Assembly (NCBI GenBank): GCA_030374805.1
Contig: JARGSG010000040.1
Span: 310,001 to 374,000 of the forward strand
Length of the DNA: 64,000 nt
Origin: Gracilaria gracilis
Taxonomy: Eukaryota; Rhodophyta; Florideophyceae; Gracilariales; Gracilariaceae
Direction of reading: 5' to 3'
Shown: positions 33,666 through 48,600 of the stretch, in pieces
Position numbering within the stretch: the first letter of the stretch is position 1
Layout: every line of letters begins with the position of its first letter
Translations under genes and position numbers: made by a program
Notes under the pieces: model-generated
Database searches by the model: none
Told to the model about the DNA's origin: nothing
Seen by the model: the letters and a program-made list of their open reading frames with translations, nothing else

Positions 33666-36600
33666 GCGCCCTTGAAACTCACCAGTCACACCGCGGCTCC
33701 CATGTTGCCGCCAAAGACCGCGGTCACAGCTGTGACCCACCTGCTGTGCGTGGAGCCATCTGGTGGTACGTATGAATTTTGGAAATGCGGTTCGCCACAA
33801 ATTACTGCACACGGCTTTATAAAGGGCCTCAGTGGAGCCCCCACAAAGTGTTTTCGCTTTTGAAATGTTTGAAATTCGCACAAACTTCCATACATGTGCG
33901 CACATTCTCGCCCATGACAGCCACGTGCAACCAAGGTGCTCGTTGACTTGCTCGCCAAACTCCAAGCACTGTCCATCGCAAGAGCGGCACTGTCGTCGCC
34001 CTTGAAACTCACCAGTCACACCGCGGCTCCCATTTTGTCGCCAATGAACGCAGTCACAGCCGTGGCCCACCCGCTGTGCGTGGAGCCATCTGGTGGTACC
34101 TATGAATTTTGGAAATGCGGTTCGCCACAAATTACTGCACCGAGCAGCACTGTCGTCGCCCTTGTAAATCACGAGTCACACCGCGTCTCCCATGTTTTTG
34201 CCAAAGAACGCGGTCACAGCCGTGGCCCACCCGCTGTGCGTGGAGCCATTTGATGGTACATATGAATTTTGGAAGGGCGGTTCGACACAGCTTACTGCAC
34301 ATAGCATGATGAAGGGCCTCAGTAGAACCCCCACAAAGTGTTTTGGGATTTTGAAATGAATGAAATTCGCACAAAATTCCATACATGTGCGCACATTCTC
34401 GCCCATGACAGCCACGTGCAACCAAGGTGCTCGTTGACCTGCTCGCCAAACTCCAAGCACTGTCCATCGCAAGAGCGGCACCGTCGTCGCCCTTGTGATT
34501 CACGAGTCACACCGCGTCTCTCATGTTTTTGCCAAAGAACGCGGTCACAGCCGTGGCCCACCCGCTGTGCGTGGAGCCATTTGGTGGTACCTATGAATTT
34601 TGGAAGGGCGGTTCGCCACAAATTACTGCACCGACCAGCACTGTCGTCGCCCTTGTAAATCACGAGTCACACAGCGTCTCCCATGCTTTTGCCAAAGAAC
34701 GCGGTCACAGCCGTGGCCAACCCGCTGTGCGTGGAGCCATTTGGTGGTACATATGAATTTTGGAAGGGCGGTTCGACACAGCTTACTGCACATGGCATGA
34801 TGAAATGCCTCAGTAGAACCCCCACAAAGTGTTTTGGCGTTTTGAAATGAATGAAATTTGCACAAAATTCCATACATGTGCCCACATTCTCGCCCACGAC
34901 AGCCACGTACAACCAAGGTGCTCGTTGACTTGCTCGCCAAACTCCAAGCACTGTCCATCGCAAGAGCGGCACTGTCATCGCCCTTGTGATTCACGAGTCA
35001 CACCGCGTCTCCCATGTTTTTGCCAAAGAACGCGGTCACAGCCGTGGCCCACCCGCTGTGCGTGGAGCCATTTGGTGGTACATATGAATTTTGGAAGGGC
35101 GGTTCGCCACAAATAACTGCGCACGGCATGATGAAGGGCCTCAGTAGAACCCCCACAAAGTGTTTTGTCGTTTTGAAATGAATGAAATTCGCACAAAATT
35201 CCATACATGTGCGCACATTCTCGCCCACGACAGCCACGTACAACCAAGGTGCTCGTTGACTTGCTCGCCAAACTCCAAGCACTGTCCATCGCAAGAGCGG
35301 CACTGTCGTCGCCCTTGTGATTCACGAGTCACACCGCGTCTCCCATGTTTTTGCCAAAGAACGCGGTCACAGCCGTGGCCCACCTGCTGTGCGTGGAGCC
35401 ATTTGATGGTACATATGAATTTTGGAAGGGCGGTTCGACACAACTCACTGCACATGGCATGATGAAGGGTTTCAGTAGAACCCCCACAAAGTGTTTTGGC
35501 GTTTTGAAATGAATGAAATTCGCACAAAATTCCATACATGTGCGCACATTCTCGCCCACGACAGCCACGTGCAACCAAGGTGCTCGTTGACTTCCTCGCC
35601 AAACTCCAAGCACTGTTCATCGCAAGAGCGGCACTGTCATCGCCCTTGTGATTCACGAGTCACACCGCGTCTCCCATGTTTTTGCCAAAGAACGCGGTCA
35701 CAGCCGTGGCCCACCCGCTGTGCGTTGAGCCATCTGGTGGTACCTATGAATTTTGGAAGGGCGGTTCGCCACAAATTACTGCACATGGCATGATGAAATG
35801 CCTCAGTAGAACCCCCACAAAGTGTTTTGGCGTTTTGCATTGTATGAAATTCGCACAAAATTCCATACATGTGCGCACATTCTGGCCCATGACAGCCACG
35901 TGCAACCAAGGTGCTCGTTGGCTTGCTCGCCAAACTCCAAGCACTGTCCATCGCAAGAGCAGCACTGTCGTCGCCCTTGTAATTCACGAGTCACATTGCG
36001 CCTCCCATGTTTTTGCCAAAGAACGCGGTCACAGCCGTGGCCCACCCGCTGTGCGTGGAGCCATTTGGTGGTACCTATGAATTTTGGAAGGGCGGTTCGC
36101 CACAAATTACTGCACCGAGCAGCACTGTCGTCGCCCTTGTAAATCACGAGTCACACCGCGTCTCCCATATTTTCGCCAAACAACGCGGTCACAGCCGTGG
36201 CCCACCCGCTGTGCGTGGAGCCATCTGGTGGTACCTATGAATTTTGGAAATGCGGTTCGCCACAAATTACTGCACCGAGCAGCACTGTCGTCGCCCTTGT
36301 AAATCACGAGTCACACAGCGTCTCCCATGTTTTTGCCAAAGAACGCGGTCACAGCCGTGGCCCACCCGCTGTGCGTGGAGCCATCTGGTGGTACCTATGA
36401 ATTTTGGAAATGCGGTTCCCCAAAGGTTACTGAACACGGCATGATGAACGGCCTCAATGGAGCCCCCACAAAGTGTTTTGGCGTTTTGAAATGTGTGAAA
36501 TTCGCACAAGATTCCATACATGTGCGCACATTCTCGCCCATGACAGCCACGGGCAACCAAGGGGCTCGTTGACTTGCTCGCTAAACTCCAAGCACTGTCC

Positions 36601-39600
36601 TTCGCAAGAGCGGCACTGTCGTCGCCCTTGTGACTGACGAGCCACACCGCGTCTCCCATGTCGCCGCCAAAGAACGCGGTCACAGCCGTGGCCCACCCGC
36701 TGTGCGTGGAGCCATTTGGTGGTACATATGAATTTTGGAAGGGCGGTTCGACACAATTTACTGCACATGGCATGATGAAGGGCCTCAGTAGAACCCCCAC
36801 AAAGTGTTTTGGCGTTTTGAAATGAATGAAATTCGCACAAAATTCCATACATCGGCGCACATTCTCGCCCATGACAGCCACGTGCAACCAAGGGGCTCGT
36901 TGACTTGCTCGCCAAACCCCAAGCACTGTCCATCGCAGAAGCAGCACCGTCGTCGCTCTTGTAATTCACGATTCACACCGCGCCTTCCATGTTGTCGCCA
37001 AAGAACGCGGTCACAGCCGTGGCCCACCCGCTGTGCGTGGAGCCATCTGGTGGTACCTATGAATTTTGGAAGGGCGGTTCGCCACAAATTATTGCACATG
37101 GCATGATGAAATGCCTCAGTAGAACCCCTACAAAGTGTTTTGGCGTTTTGAAATGTTTGAAATTGGCACAAAATTCCATACATGTGCGCACATTCTCGCC
37201 CATGACAGCCACGTGCAACCAAGGTGCTCGTTGACTGGCTCGCCAAACTCCAAGCACTGTCCACCGCAAGAGCGTCACTGTCGTCGCCCTTGTGATACAC
37301 GAGTCAAACCGCGTCTCCCATGTTTTCGCCAAAAAACGCGGTCACAGCCGTAGCCCACCCGCTGTGCGTGGAGCCATCTGGTGGTACCTATGAATTTTGG
37401 AAATGCGGTTCGCCACAAATTACTGCACACGGCATGATGAAAGGCCTCAGTGCAGCCCCCACAAAGTGTTTTGGGGTTTTGAAATGAATGAAATTCGCAC
37501 AAAATTCCATACATGTGCGCACATTCTCGCCCATGACAGCCACGGGCAACCAAGGTGCTCGTTGACTGGCTCGCCAAACTCCAAAGACTGTCCTTCGCAA
37601 GAGTGGCACTGTCGTCGCCCTTAAAATTCATCAGTCACACTGCGGCTCCCATGTTGCCGCCAATGAACGCGGTCACAGCCGTGGCCCACCCGCTGTGCGT
37701 GGAGCCATCTGGTGGTACCTATAAATTTTGGAAATGCGGTTCGCCACAAATTCCTGCACCGAGCAGCACTGTCGTCGCCCTTGTAAATCACGAGTCACAC
37801 CGCGTCTCCCATGTTTTTGCCAAAGAACGCGGTCACAGCCGTGGCCCACCCGCTGTGCGTGGAGCCATTTGGTGGTACATATGAATTTTGGAAGGGCGGT
37901 TCGACACAACTTACTGCACATGGCATGATGAAGGGTTTCAGTAGAACCCCCACAAAGTGTTTTGGCGTTTTGAAATGAATGAAATTCGCACACAATTCCA
38001 TACATGTGCGCACATTCTCGCCCACGACAGCCACGTACAACCAAGGTGCTCGTTGACTTGCTCGCCAAACTCCAAGCACTGTCCATCGCAAGAGCGGCAC
38101 TGTCGTCGCCCTTGTGATTCACGAGTCACACCGCGTCTCCCATGTTTTTGCCAAAGAACGCGGTCACAGCCGTGGCCCACCCGCTAGGCGTGGAGCCATT
38201 TGATGGTACACATGAATTTTGGAAGGGCGGTTCGACACAACTCACTGCACATGGCATGATGAAGGGTTTCAGTAGAACCCCCACAAAGTGTTTTGGCGTT
38301 TTGAAATGAATGAAATTCGCACAAAATTCCATACATGTGCGCACATTCTCGCCCACGACAGCCACGGGCAACCAAGGTGCTCGTTGACTGGCTCGCCAAA
38401 CTCCAAGCACTGTTCATCGCAAGAGCGGCACTGTCATCGCCCTTGTGATTCACGAGTCACACCGCGTCTCCCATGTTTTCGCCAAAGAACGCGGTCACAG
38501 CCGTGGCCCACCCGCTGTGCGTGGAGCCATCTGGTGGTACCTATGAATTTTGGAAATGCGGTTCGCCACAAATTACTGCACATGGCATGATGAAGGGTTT
38601 CAGTAGAATCCCCACAAAGTGTTTTGGGGTTTTGAAATGAATGAAATTCGCACAAAATTCCATACATGTGCGCACATTCTCGCAGATGACAGCCACGGGC
38701 AATCAAGGTGCTCGTTGACTGGCTCGCCAAACTCCAAGGACTGTCCATCGCAAGAGTGGCACTGTCGAATGCCCTTAAAATTAATCAGTCACACTGCGGC
38801 TCCCATGTTGCCGCCAATGAACGCGGTCACAGCCGTGGCCCACCCGCTGTGCGTGGAGCCATCTGGTGGTACCTATGAATTTTGGAAATGCGGTTCGCCA
38901 CAAATTACTGCACCCAGCAGCACTGTCGTCGCCCTTGTAAACCACGAGTCACACCGCGTCTCCAATGTTTTTGCCAAAGAACGCGGTCACAGCCGTGGCC
39001 CACCCGCTGTGCGTGGAGCCATCTGGTGGTACCTATGAATTTTGGAAGTGCGGTTCGCCACAAATTACTGCACACGGCATGATGAACGGCCTCAGTGGAG
39101 CCCCCACAAAGTGTTTTGGCGTTTTGAAATGTTTCAAATTCGCACAAGATTCCATACATGTGCGCACATTCTCGCCCATGACAGCCACGTGCAACCAAGG
39201 TGCTCGTTGACTTGCTCGCCAAACTCCAAGCACTGTCCATCGCAAGAGCGGCACTGTCGACGCCCTCGTAACTCACGAGTCACAACGAGGCTCCCATGTT
39301 GTCGCCAATGAACGCGGTCACAGCCGTGGCCCACCCGCTGTGCGTGGAGCCAACTGGTGGTACCTATGAATTTTGGAAATGCGGTTCGTCACAAATTACT
39401 GCACACTGCATGATGAAGGGCCTCAGTGGAGCCCCCACAAAGTGATTTGGCGTTTTGAAATGTATGAAATTCGCACCAGATCCCATACATGTGCGCACAT
39501 TCTCGCCCATGACAGCCACGTGCAACCAAGGTGCTCGTTGACTTGCTCGCCAAACTCCAAGCACTGTCCTTCGCAAGAGCGGCACTGTCGTCGCCCTTGT

Positions 39601-42600
39601 AACTCACGAGTCTCACATCGCCTCCCATGTTGTCGCCAAAGAACGCGGTCACAGCCGTGGCCCACCCGCTGTGCGTGGAGCCATCTGGTGGTACCTATGA
39701 ATTTTGGAAATGCGGTTCGCCACAAATTACTGCACCCAGCAGCACTGTCGTCGCCCTTGTAAACCACAAGTCACACCGCGTCTCCCATGTTTTTGCCAAA
39801 GAACGCGGTCACAGCCGTGGCCCACCCGCTGTGCGTGGAGCCATCTGGTGGTACCTATGAATTTTGAAAGGGCGGTTCGCCACAAATTACTGCAAATGGC
39901 ATGATGAAGGGCCTCAGTAGAACCCCCACAAAGTGTTTTGGCGTTTTGAAATGAATGAAATTCGCACAAAATTCCATACATGTGCGCACATTCTCGCCCA
40001 TGACAGCCACGGGCAACCAAGGTGCTCGTTGACTGGCTCGCCAAACTCCAAGGACTGTCCATCGCAAGAGTGGCACTGTCGCCGCCCTTAAAATTAATCA
40101 GTCACACTGCGGCTCCCATGTAACCGCCAATGAACGCGGTCACAGACGTGGCCCACCCGCTGTGCGTGGAGCCATCTGGTGGTACCTATGAATTTTGGAA
40201 ATGCGGTTCGCCACAAATTACTGCACCCAGCAGCACTGTCGTCGCCCTTGTAAACCACGAGTCACACCGCGTCTCCCATGTTTTTGCCAAAGAACGCGGT
40301 CACAGCCGTGGCCCACCCGCTGTGCGTGGAGCCATCTGGTGGTACCTATGAATTTTGGAAATGCGGTTCGCCACAAATTCCTGCACCGAGCAGCACTGTC
40401 GTCGCCCTTGTAAATCACGAGTCACACCGCGTCTCCCATGTTTTTGCCAAAGAACGCGGTCACAGCCGTGGCCCACCCGCTGTGCGTGGAGCCATTTGGT
40501 GGTACATATGAATTTTGGAAGGGCGGTTCGACACAACTTACTGCACATGGCATGATGAAGGGTTTCAGTAGAACCCCCACAAAGTGTTTTGGCGTTTTGA
40601 AATGAATGAAATTCGCACACAATTCCATACATGTGCGCACATTCTCGCCCACGACAGCCACGTACAACCAAGGTGCTCGTTGACTTGCTCGCCAAACTCC
40701 AAGCACTGTCCATCGCAAGAGCGGCACTGTCGTCGCCCTTGTGATTCAGGAGTCACACCGCGTCTCCCATGTTTTTGCCAAAGAACGCGGTCACAGCCGT
40801 GGCCCACCCGCTGTGCGTGGACCCATTTGGTGGTACATATGAATTTTGGAAGGGCGGTTCGACACAGCTTACTGCACATGGCATGAAAAAGGGCCTCAGT
40901 AGAACCCCCACAAAGTGTTTTGGCGTTTTGAAATGTATGATATTCGCACAAAATTCCATACATGTGCGCACATTCTCGCCCATGACAGCCACGTGCAACC
41001 AAGGGGCTCGTTGACTTGCTCGCCAAACTCCAAGCACTGTCCATCGCAAGAGCGGCACTGTCGTCGCCCTTGTGATTCAGGAGTCAAACCGCGTCTCCCA
41101 TGTTTACGCCAAAGAACGCGGTCACAGCCGTGGCCCACCAGCTGTGCGTGGAGCCATCTGGTGGTACCTATGAATTTTGGAATGGCAATTCGCCACAAAT
41201 TCCTGCACATGGCATGATGAAGGGCCTCAGTAGAACCCCCACAAAGTGTTTTGGGGTTTTGAAATGAATGAAATTCGCACAAAATTCCATACATGTGCGC
41301 ACATTCTCGCCCATGACAGCCACGGGCAACCAAGGTGCTCGTTGACTGGCTCGCCAAACTCCAAGGACTGTCCATCGCAAGAGTGGCACTGTCGCCGCCC
41401 TTAAAATTAATCAGTCACACTGCGGCTCCCATGTTGCCGCCAATGAACGCGGTCACAGCCGTGGCCCACCCGCTGTGCGTGGAGCCATCTGGTGGTACCT
41501 ATGAATTTTGGAAATGCGGTTCGCCACAAATTACTGCACCCAGCAGCACTGTCGTCGCCCTTGTAAACCACGAGTCACACCGCGTCTCCCATGTTTTTGC
41601 CAAAGAACGCGGTCACAGCCGTGGCCCACCCGCTGTGCGTGGAGCCATCTGGTGGTGCCTATGAATTTTGGAAATGCGGTTCGCCACAAATTCCTGCACC
41701 GAGCAGCACTGTCGTCGCCCTTGTAAATCACGAGTCACACCGCTTTTCCCATGTTTTTGCCAAAGAACGCGGTCACAGCCGTGGCCCACCCGCTGTGCGT
41801 GGAGCCATTTGGTGGTACATATGAATTTTGGAAGGGCGGTTCGACACAATTTACTGCACATGGCATGATGAAGGGCCTCAGTAGAACCCCCACAAAGTGT
41901 TTTGGCGTTTTGAAATGAATGAAATTCGCACACAATTCCATACATGTGCGCACATTCTCGCCCATGACAGCCACGTGCAACCAAGGGGCTCGTTGACTTG
42001 CTCGCCAAACTCCAAGCACTGTCCATCGCAGGAGCAGCACCGTCGACGCCCTTGTAATTCACGAGTCACACCGCGTTTCCCATGTTTTTGCCAAAGAACG
42101 CGGTCACAGCCGTGGCCCACCCGCTGTGCGTGGAGCCATTTGGTGGTACATATGAATTTTGGAAGGGCGGTTCGACACAACTTACTGCACATGGCATGAT
42201 GAAATGCCCTCAGTAGAACCCCCCACAAAGTGTTTTGGCGTTTTGAAATGTATGAAATTCGCACAAAATTCCATACATGTGCGCACATTCTCGCCCATGA
42301 CAGCCACGTGCAACCAAGGTGCTCGTTGACTTGCTCGCCAAACTCGAAGCACTGTCCATCGCAAGAGCGGCACTGTCGTCGCCCTTGTGATCCACGAGTC
42401 ACACCGCGTCTCCCATGTTTTAGCCAAAGAACGCGGTAACAGCCGTGGCCCACCCGCTGTGCGTGAAGCCATTTGCTGGTACATATGAATTTTGAAAGGG
42501 CGGTTCGACACAACTTACTGCACATTGCATGATGAAGGGCCTCAGTAGAACCCCCACAAAGTGTTTTGTCGTTTTGAAATGAATGAAATTCGCACAAAAT

Positions 42601-45600
42601 TCCATACATGTGCGCACATTCTCGCCCATGACAGCCACGGGCAACCAAGGTGCTCGTTGACTGGCTCGCCAAACTCCAAAGACTGTCCTTCGCAAGAGTG
42701 GCACTGTCGTCGCCCTTGAAATTCATCAGTCACACTGCGGCTCCCATGTTGCCGCCAATGAACGCGGTCACAGCCGTGGCCCACCCGCAGTGCGTGGAGC
42801 CATCTGGTGGTACCTATGAATTTTGGAAATGCGGTTCGCCACAAATTACTGCACCCAGCAGCACTGTCGTCGCCCTTGTAAACCACGAGTCACACCGCGT
42901 CTCCCATGTTTTTGCCAAAGAACGCGGTCACAGCCGTGGCCCACCCGCTGTGCGTCGAGCCATCTGGTGGTACCTATAAATTTTGGAAATGCGGTTCGCC
43001 ACAAATTCCTGCACCGAGCAGCACTGTCGTCGCCCTTGTAAATCACGAGTCACACCGCGTCTCCCATGTTTTTGCCAAAGAACGCGGTCACAGCCGTGGC
43101 CCACCCGCTGTGCGTGGAGCCATTTGGTGGTACATATGAATTTTGGAAGGGCGGTTCGACACAATTTACTGCACATGGCATGATGAAGGGTTTCAGTAGA
43201 ACCCCCACAAAGTGTTTTGGCGTTTTGAAATGAATGAAATTCGCACATAATTCCATACATGTGCGCACATTCTCGCCCAAGACAGCCACGTACAACCAAG
43301 GTGCTCGTTGACTTGCTCGCCAAACTCCAAGCACTGTCCATCGCAAGAGCGGCACTGTCGTCGCCCTTGAAACTCACCAGTCACACCGCGTCTCCCATGT
43401 TTTTGCCAAAAAACGCGGTCACAGCCGTGGCCCACCTGCTGTGCGTGGAGCCATTTGGTGGTACATATGAATTTTGGAAGGGCGGTTCGTCACAGCTTAC
43501 TGCACATGGCATGAAAAAGGGCCTCAGTAGAACCCCCACAAAGTGTTTTGGCGTTTTGAAATGTATGATATTCGCACAAAATTCCATACATGTGCGCACA
43601 TTCTCGCCCATGACAGCCACGTGCAACCAAGGGGCTCGTTGACTTGCTCGCCAAACTCCAAGCACTGTCCATCGCAAGAGCGGCACTGTCGTCGCCCTTG
43701 TGATTCAGGAGTCAAACACGGTCTCCCATGTTTTCGCCAAAGAACGCGGTCACAGCCGTGGCCCACCCGCTGTGCGTGGAGCCATCTGGTGGTATCTATG
43801 AATTTTGGAAGGGCGGTTCGCCACAAATTACTGGCTATGGCATGATGAAATGCCTCAGTAGAACCCCCACAAAGTGTTTTGGGGTTTTGAAATGAATGAA
43901 ATTCGCACAAAATTCCATACATGTGCGCACATTCTCGCCCATGACAGCCACGGGCAACCAAGGTGCTCGTTGACTGGCTCGCCAAACTCCAAGGACTGTC
44001 CATCGCAAGAGTGGCACTGTCGCCGCCCTTAAAATTAATCAGTCACACTGCGGCTCCCATGTTGCCGCCAATGAACGCGGTCACAGCCGTGGCCCACCCG
44101 CTGTGCGTGGAGCCATCTGGTGGTACCTATGAATTTTGGAAATGCGGTTCGCCACAAATTACTGCACCCAGCAGCACTGTCGTCGCCCTTGTAAACCACG
44201 AGTCACACCGCGTCTCCCATGTTTTTGCCAAAGAACGCGGTCACAGCCGTGGCCCACCCGCTGTGCGTGGAGCCATCTGGTGGTACCTATGAATTTTGGA
44301 AATGCGGTTCGCCACAAATTACTGCACCGAGCAGCACTGTCGTCGCCCTTGTAAATCACGAGTCACACCGCGTTTCCCATGTTTTTGCCAAAGAACGCGG
44401 TCACAGCCGTGGCCCACCCGCTGTGCGTGGAGCCATTTGGTGGTACATATGAATTTTGGAAGGGCGGTTCGACACAACTTACTGCACATGGCATGATGAA
44501 GGGCCTCAGTAGAACCCCCACAAAGTGTTTTGGCGTTTTGAAATGAATGAAATTCGCACACAATTCCATACATGTGCGCACATTCTCGCCCATGACAGCC
44601 ACGTGCAACCAAGGGGCTCGTTGACTTGCTCGCCAAACTCCAAACACTGTCCATCGCAGGAGCAGCACCGTCGACGCCCTTGTAATTCACGAGTCACACC
44701 GCGTTTCCCATGTTTTTGCCAAAGAACGCGGTCACAGCCGTGGCCCACCCGCTGTGCGTGGAGCCATTTGGTGGTACATATGAATTTTGGAAGGGCGGTT
44801 CGACACAACTTACTGCACATGGCATGATGAAATGCCTCAGTAGAACCCCCACAAAGTGTTTTGGCGTTTTGAAATGTATGAAATTCGCACAAAATTCCAT
44901 ACATGTGCGCACATTCTCGCCCATGACAGCCACGTGCAACCAAGGTGCTCGTTGACTTGCTCGCCAAACTCGAAGCACTGTCCATCGCAAGAGCGGCACT
45001 GTCGTCGCCCTTGTGATCCACGAGTCACACCGCGTCTCCCATGTTTTAGCCAAAGAACGCGGTAACAGCCGTGGCCCACCCGCTGTGCGTGAAGCCATTT
45101 GCTGGTACATATGAATTTTGAAAGGGCGGTTCGACACAACTTACTGCACATTGCATGATGAAGGGCCTCAGTAGAACCCCCACAAAGTGTTTTGTCGTTT
45201 TGAAATGAATGAAATTCGCACAAAATTCCATACATGTGCGCACATTCTCGCCCATGACAGCCACGGGCAACCAAGGTGCTCGTTGACTGGCTCGCCAAAC
45301 TCCAAAGACTGTCCTTCGCAAGAGTGGCACTGTTGTCGCCCTTAAAATTCATCAGTCACACTGCGGCTCCCATGTTGCCGCCAATGAACGCGGTCACAGC
45401 CGTGGCCCACCCGTTGTGCGTGGAGCCATTTGGTGGTACATATGAATTTTGGAAGGGCGGTTCGACACAGCTTACTGCACATGGCATGAAAAAGGGCCTC
45501 AGTAGAACCCCCACAAAGTGTTTTGGCGTTTTGAAATGTATGATATTCGCACAAAATTCCATACATGTGCGCACACTCTCGCCCATGACAGCCACGTGCA

Positions 45601-48600
45601 ACCAAGGTGCTCGTTGACTTGCTCGCCAAACTCCAAGCACTGTCCATCGCAGGAGCAGCACCGTCGTCGCCCTTGTAATTCACGAGTCCCACCGCGCCTT
45701 CCATGTTGTCGCCAAAGAACGCGGTCACAGCCGTGGCCCACTCGCTGTGCGGGGAGCCATCTGGTGGTACCTATGAATTTTGGAAATGCGGTTCGCCACA
45801 AATTACTGCACCGAGCAGCACTGTCGTCGCCCTTGTAAATCACGAGTCACACCGCGTTTCCCATGTTTTTGCCAAAGAACGCGGTCACAGCCGTGGCCCA
45901 CCCGCTGTACGTGGAGCCATTTGGTGGTACATATGAATTTTGGAGGGGCGGTTCGACACAATTTACTGCACATGGCATGATGAAGGGCCTCAGTAGAACC
46001 CCCACAAAGTGTTTTGGCGTTTTGAAATGTATGATATTCGCACAAAATTCCATACATGTGCGCACATTCTCGCCCATGACAGCCACGTGCAACCAAGGTG
46101 CTCGTTGACTTGCTCGCCAAACTCCAAGCACTGTCCATCGCAGGAGCAGCACCGTCGTCGCCCTTGTAATTCACGAATCACACCGCGCCTTCCATGTTGT
46201 CGCCAAAGAACGCGGTCACTGCCGTGGCCCACCCGCTGTGCGTGGAGCCATCTGGTGGTACCTATGAATTTTGGAAGGGCGATTCGCCACAAATTATTGC
46301 ACATGGCATGATGAAATGCCTCAATTGAACCCCTACAAAGTGTTTTGGGGTTTTGAAATGTTTGAAATTGGCACAAATTTCCATACATGTGCGCACATTC
46401 TCGCCCATGACAGCCACGTGCAACCAAGGTGCTCGTTGACTGGCTCGCCAAACTCCAAGCACTGTCCATCGCAAGAGCGTCTCTGTCGTCGCCCTTGTGA
46501 TACACGAGTCAAACCGCGTCTCCCATGTTTTTGCCAAAAAACGCGGTCACAGCCGTGGCCCACCCGCTGTGCGTGGAGCCATCTGGTGGTACCTATGAAT
46601 TTTGGAAATGCGGTTCGCCACAAATTACTGCACACGGCATGATGAAAGGCCCCAGTGCAGCCCCCACAAAGTGTTTTGGGGTTTTGAAATGAATGAAATT
46701 CGCACAAAATTCCATACATGTCCCCACATTCTCGCCCATGACAGCCACGGGCAACCAAGGTGCTCGTTGACTGGCTCGCCAAACTCCAAAGACTGTCCTT
46801 CGCAAGAGTGGCACTGTCGCCGCCCTTAAAATTCATCAGTCACACTGCGGCTCCCATGTTGCCGCCAATGAACGCGGTCACAGCCGTGGCCCACCCGCTG
46901 TGCGTCGAGCCATCTGGTGGTACCTATGAATTTTGGAAATGCGGTTCGCCACAAATTACTGCACCCAGCAGCACTGTCGTCGCCCTTGTAAACCACGAGT
47001 CACACCGCGTCTCCCATGTTTTTGCCAAAGAACGCGGTCACAGCCGTGGCCCACCCGCTGTGCGTGGAGCCATCTGGTGGTACCTATAAATTTTGGAAAT
47101 GCGGTTCGCCACAAATTCCTGCACCGAGCAGCACTGTCGTCGCCCTTGTAAATCACGAGTCACACCGCGTCTCCCATGTTTTTGCCAAAGAACGCGGTCA
47201 CAGCCGTGGCCCACCCGCTGTGCGTGGAGCCATTTGGTGGTACATATGAATTTTGGAAGGGCGGTTCGACACAGCTTACTGCACATGGCATGAAAAAGGG
47301 CCTCAGTAGAACCCCCACAAAGTGTTTTGGCGTTTTGAAATGTATGATATTCGCACAAAATTCCATACATGTGCCCACATTCTCGCCCATGACAGCCACG
47401 TGCAACCAAGAGGCTCGTTGACTTGCTCGCCAAACTCCAAGCACTGTCCATCGCAAGAGCGGCACTGTCGTCGCCCTTGTGATTCACGAGTCAAACCGCG
47501 TCTCCCATGTTTTCGCCAAAGAACGCGGTCACAGCCGTGGCCCACCCGCTGTGCGTGGAGCCATCTGGTGGTACCTATGAATTTTGGAAATGCGGTTCGC
47601 CACATATTACTGCACACGGCATGATGAAAGGCCTCAGTGCAGCCCCCACAAAGTGTTTTAGGGTTTTGAAATGTATGATATTCGCACAAAATTCCATACA
47701 TGTGCGCACATTCTCGCCCATGACAGCCACTTGCAACCAAGGGGCTCGTTGACTTGCTCGCCAAACTCCAAGCACTGTCCATCGCAAGAGCGGCACTGTC
47801 GTCGCCCTTGTGATTCAGGAGTCACACCGCGTTTCCCATGTTTTTGCCAAAGAACGCGGTCACAGCCGTGGCCCACCCGCTGTGCGTGGAGCCATTTGGT
47901 GGTACATATGAATTTTGGAAGGGCGGTTCGACACAACTTACTGCACATGGCATGATGAAATGCCTCAGTAGAACCCCCACAAAGTGTTTTGGCGTTTTGA
48001 AATGTATGAAATTCGCACAAAATTCCATACATGTGCGCACATTCTCGCCCATGACAGCCACGTGCAACCAAGGTGTTGGTTGACTTGCTCGCCAAACTCG
48101 AAGCACTGTCCATCGCAAGAGCGGCACTGTCGTCGCCCTTGTGATCCACGAGTCACACCGCGTCTCCCATGTTTTTGCCAAAGAACGCGGTAACAGCCGT
48201 GGCCCACCCGCTGTGCGTGAAGCCATTTGCTGGTACATATGAATTTTGAAATGGCGGTTCGACACAACTTACTGCACATTGCATGATGAAGGGCCTCAGT
48301 AGAACCCCCATAAAGTGTTTTGTCGTTTTGAAATGAATGAAATTCGCACAAAATTCCATACATGTGCGCACATTCTCGCCCATGACAGCCACGTGCAACC
48401 AAGGTGCTCGTTGACTTGCTCGCCAAACTCCAAGCACTGTCCATCGCAAGAGCGGCACTGTCGTCGCCCTTGTGATTCACGAGTCAAACCGCGTCTCCCA
48501 TGTTTTTGCCAAAGAACGCGGTCACAGCCGTGGCCCACCCGCTGTGCGTGGAGCCATTTGGTGGTACATATGAATTTTGGAAGGGCGGTTCGACACAGCT

